From: Halisarca cf. caerulea
Taxonomy: Eukaryota; Porifera; Demospongiae; Chondrillida; Halisarcidae
NCBI GenBank assembly: GCA_963170055.1
Contig: CAUJGJ010000397.1
Span: forward strand, 1,000,001-1,020,000
Direction of reading: 5' to 3'
Length of the DNA: 20,000 bases
Position 1 is the first letter of the stretch. The number at the start of each line of letters is the position of its first letter. Below are positions 18,562-20,000 of the stretch, in pieces. The position numbers and the translations under genes are program-made. The notes beneath the pieces are model-generated. The model was not told where the DNA came from. It did not search any database and worked only from the letters and a program-made list of their open reading frames with translations.

Positions 18562-18658
18562 ATTTAGTGACCTATCCCACAACTATAATAAGAGAGATTT
18601 AATGATCCCCCTCACTAAGTCTCTCCTCTATACGGTGGAATGAAATACATTTAGTGAC
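18562..18658. repeat. Right inverted arm, outer part
   Basis: Continuation of the arm cut by the Harbinger element: ATTTAGTGACCTATCCCACA, ATAATAAGAGAG, CTCACTAAGTCTCTCCTC and terminal TTTAGTGAC. It matches 12190-12286 in reverse. Confidence 0.8.
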
Positions 18659-18741
18659 ATTTTGTATGGAACCATACTATATCTATTAGTAATAGTTAGA
18701 TAGTTTCAAAAACAAATAACAAGCAGCTATAGTGAGCATAC

Positions 18742-19258
18742 CAATAAACTTTTCTTCCTCTGAATTGTATGGTTGGGAGTCTGAGTCACTATCAGACAAA
18801 TCAGCCCCAAGATCATCTGTTCGAGAATCATCCATGTCGCTCTGAACCTCTGAATCACTTGTTGACATTACATCATGTGCATTCTTCTGTAGTTGGTAGT
18901 TATCAATTCCAGAGTTAGTGAAAATTTCAGTAAATGAGCTACTACGTATGGTGTCATCGATTTCTGTCAATCCTTGAGCATTGCTAACTGCTTCTTCATC
19001 GTCTGTAGAATCAACTGCTTCTAGGAAGAACTGTGGCACCTTAGGAGGAGCTGATTCGAAATCCCTGGATTCATCAAAATTCTGCTCCTGGATTTTACAA
19101 TCACCCTGTGTCAATTTTCGCTTCTTTTTACAGCAAATAGATGCTCTACTGGCATTAACTTTGGGGTCATCTGATGAGAGATACAGATTGTAGTGTCCTT
19201 TGGTACGTTCTGCAGCCATTTCATAGTCCCCAGTGCACATGGCTTTCAGCATGCACAT
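18742..19258 (-). CDS. Acidic N-terminal exon, probably of the TNP2-like gene
   Basis: Open from ATG at 19258 (MCMLKAMCTGDYEMAAERTK) to a donor ATTG|GTATGC (GT at 18740-18741). It encodes about 172 residues: a short Lys/Cys-rich patch (CCKKKRKL), then a long Ser/Asp/Glu region (DLSDSDSDSQPYNSEEEK). It ends in phase 1. The TNP2 exon at 12116 starts with two bases that complete the codon (G|AC), giving FIDYGNPLYAGAAIT, and an acidic stretch before the PLY motif is what TNP2-like animal proteins show. The two exons are 6.6 kb apart with the ULP1 block between them. It might instead belong to another gene; composition alone does not identify it. Confidence 0.5.
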
Positions 19259-19311
19259 TATGCAGAGAAAATTGGCAGTTAGTAGCCTATCCTGAAAGTT
19301 TATAGTATAGT
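19259..19311. promoter_or_regulatory. Possible bidirectional promoter, 53 bp
   Basis: Separates two divergent start codons (19258 minus, 19312 plus). It contains TATAGTATAGTATGG just before the plus-strand ATG. Transcription starts could also lie inside the adjacent exons, so the true promoter may be larger. Inference from layout only. Confidence 0.35.
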
Positions 19312-19715
19312 ATGGCCGAGACAGAAGATACTTTCGCGTTATTGGAGTGGCTTGGTGAAAATTTATTTAGCGTTCTTCCTCTGCGTTATGCAAAGAACCC
19401 GGAGCGATGCAAGGCCGGAGCATGCAGCGTGTTCAAATGGAATAACCCGCGAACACCAAAAAAGCCTCCTAAATTATACAAGGTGTTGGTTTTGAAGATA
19501 TCCAGTGAGTTAAAAGTTCTTAACTGCCATATCTCTGCTATTCACATTGTTCAATTTGTATGATAGAGGACAGACGCCTAATAAAGGAGCTCGAGGACAG
19601 GATCGTCAATGGAGAAATATCCCCTGATGATGTGACTGCTGCTGAGGCAGAGGTGGAAGAAGAGATAGTTGATTCGACTACTCCTGAAAAAGTGAAAGTG
19701 AGAGGGAAGCAGAAG
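19312..19715 (+). CDS. Small gene with EW-type N-terminal domain, partial
   Basis: Exon 1 19312-19504 ends TCCA|GTGAGT; exon 2 19567-19715 starts after GATAG and ends AAG|GTGGGT; phases agree. The N terminus MAETEDTFALLEWLGENLFS, VLPLRYAKN, then CSVFKWN, KLYKVLVLKIS resembles the short beta-rich (Tudor/SH3-like) region often found at the start of BEN-domain proteins (pattern: EW, SV-P, W, Y-A-VL-I). Exon 2 is a charged helix (RRLIKELEDRI) followed by an acidic run (AEAEVEEEIVDS). The downstream exons are not recognisable in the last 285 bases and may lie outside the window. The link to BEN proteins is a resemblance, not an assignment. Confidence 0.5.
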
Positions 19716-20000
19716 GTGGGTATCTACGAACAAGTAATGTTAGCAATACTTCGCAAGTGTTTGTTACTGTATTAGTAGCGTTTAAAAGGAATAGTTTAAT
19801 TCTCCAGTCAATGCATGGGAGTAAAATGTAAAGTACGATTACCTTTCATTGAAAAAGTGAGTAAAGAACATTGTATGTTCCGGTTTGATCAAATTGTAGT
19901 CGTAAATACATTGTGAAAAATTGTATCACAATATGGGAACTTGTTAATGGCACGTACCGTATGTGCTTCAAGTGCTAGTAGGTGTGAAAGACCAACAGCT
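19716..20000. other. AT-rich DNA after exon 2, nothing supported
   Basis: Probably intron of the plus-strand gene. No further exon, repeat or regulatory site can be supported. Confidence 0.4.

Larger units (their letters stand above)
12190..18658. mobile_element. CACTA-ended composite element carrying a ULP1 gene
   Basis: Left end GTCACTAAAAGTATTTCATT (12190 on) and right end, reverse complement, GTCACTAAATGTATTTCATT (ending 18658). The similarity continues through GGAGAGACTTAG, ATCACTAAA, CACAACTATA and TAGTGTGCTATT, so the arms are about 170-215 bp inverted copies. CACTA/TAGTG ends suit the CACTA superfamily; AT flanks both ends (12188-12189 and 18659-18660), a possible 2-bp duplication of little weight. 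Between the arms lie the ULP1 pseudogene and later insertions (piggyBac-like, HP copy B, Harbinger, HP copy C). Subtracting the three largest leaves an ancestral element of about 2 kb. It may have been mobilised by a TNP2-type transposase such as its neighbour. An alternative is that the arms are independent MITEs in opposite orientation. Confidence 0.55.

Noticed and set aside
1..20000. tRNA, rRNA or viral genes
   Set aside because: No cloverleaf, rRNA-like block, reverse transcriptase or viral protein motif was seen on either strand.

Overview
The window looks like a repeat-rich animal nuclear genome segment. It has genes with short introns and GT-AG borders, long (AT)n tracts, no operons and several classes of eukaryotic DNA transposon. 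The mix of MULE, TNP2-type CACTA, ULP1, PIF/Harbinger and piggyBac-like elements fits a marine invertebrate, and I lean to a sponge, but the sequence alone does not prove that. I see no clear host housekeeping gene; almost everything recognisable comes from mobile elements.

Layout. 1-1850: an unrecognised minus-strand exon, a decayed plus-strand reading frame, and two remnants of a short hairpin-ended repeat called here the HP family. 1851-7829: an apparently complete Mutator-like (MULE) element. It has matching ends rich in CGTAAT, a left arm expanded by a 172-bp tandem repeat, and a five-exon minus-strand transposase gene that splices in silico to about 1093 codons without a stop. A 478-bp hAT-like MITE sits in its first intron. 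8584-12116: a ten-exon minus-strand TNP2/CACTA-type transposase gene with at least one stop and two frameshifts, and HP copy A in one intron.

12190-18658: a composite block bounded by inverted arms that begin CACTA and end TAGTG. Inside are the wreck of a ULP1-type cysteine protease gene (hit by a piggyBac-like element at TTAA, HP copy B, a 17-bp duplication and several smaller lesions) and a 3.1-kb PIF/Harbinger element (Myb-like protein plus HARBI1-like transposase) inserted in the right arm. The Harbinger element itself carries HP copy C in an intron. 18742-19258 is an acidic minus-strand exon whose splice phase joins exactly to the TNP2 exon at 12116. The whole ULP1 block may therefore lie within one intron of the TNP2 gene. 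19312-19715 is a divergent plus-strand gene whose ATG is 53 bp away.

The order of events can be read from the nesting: TNP2 gene, then the CACTA-ended ULP1 element, then Harbinger, piggyBac and HP copies. The most unusual item is the HP family. It has GC-rich terminal hairpins seen in both loop orientations, plus a conserved promoter-like core (ETS-type site, (AT)n tract, AACATGGCGG, short open frame and GT splice-donor-like site).
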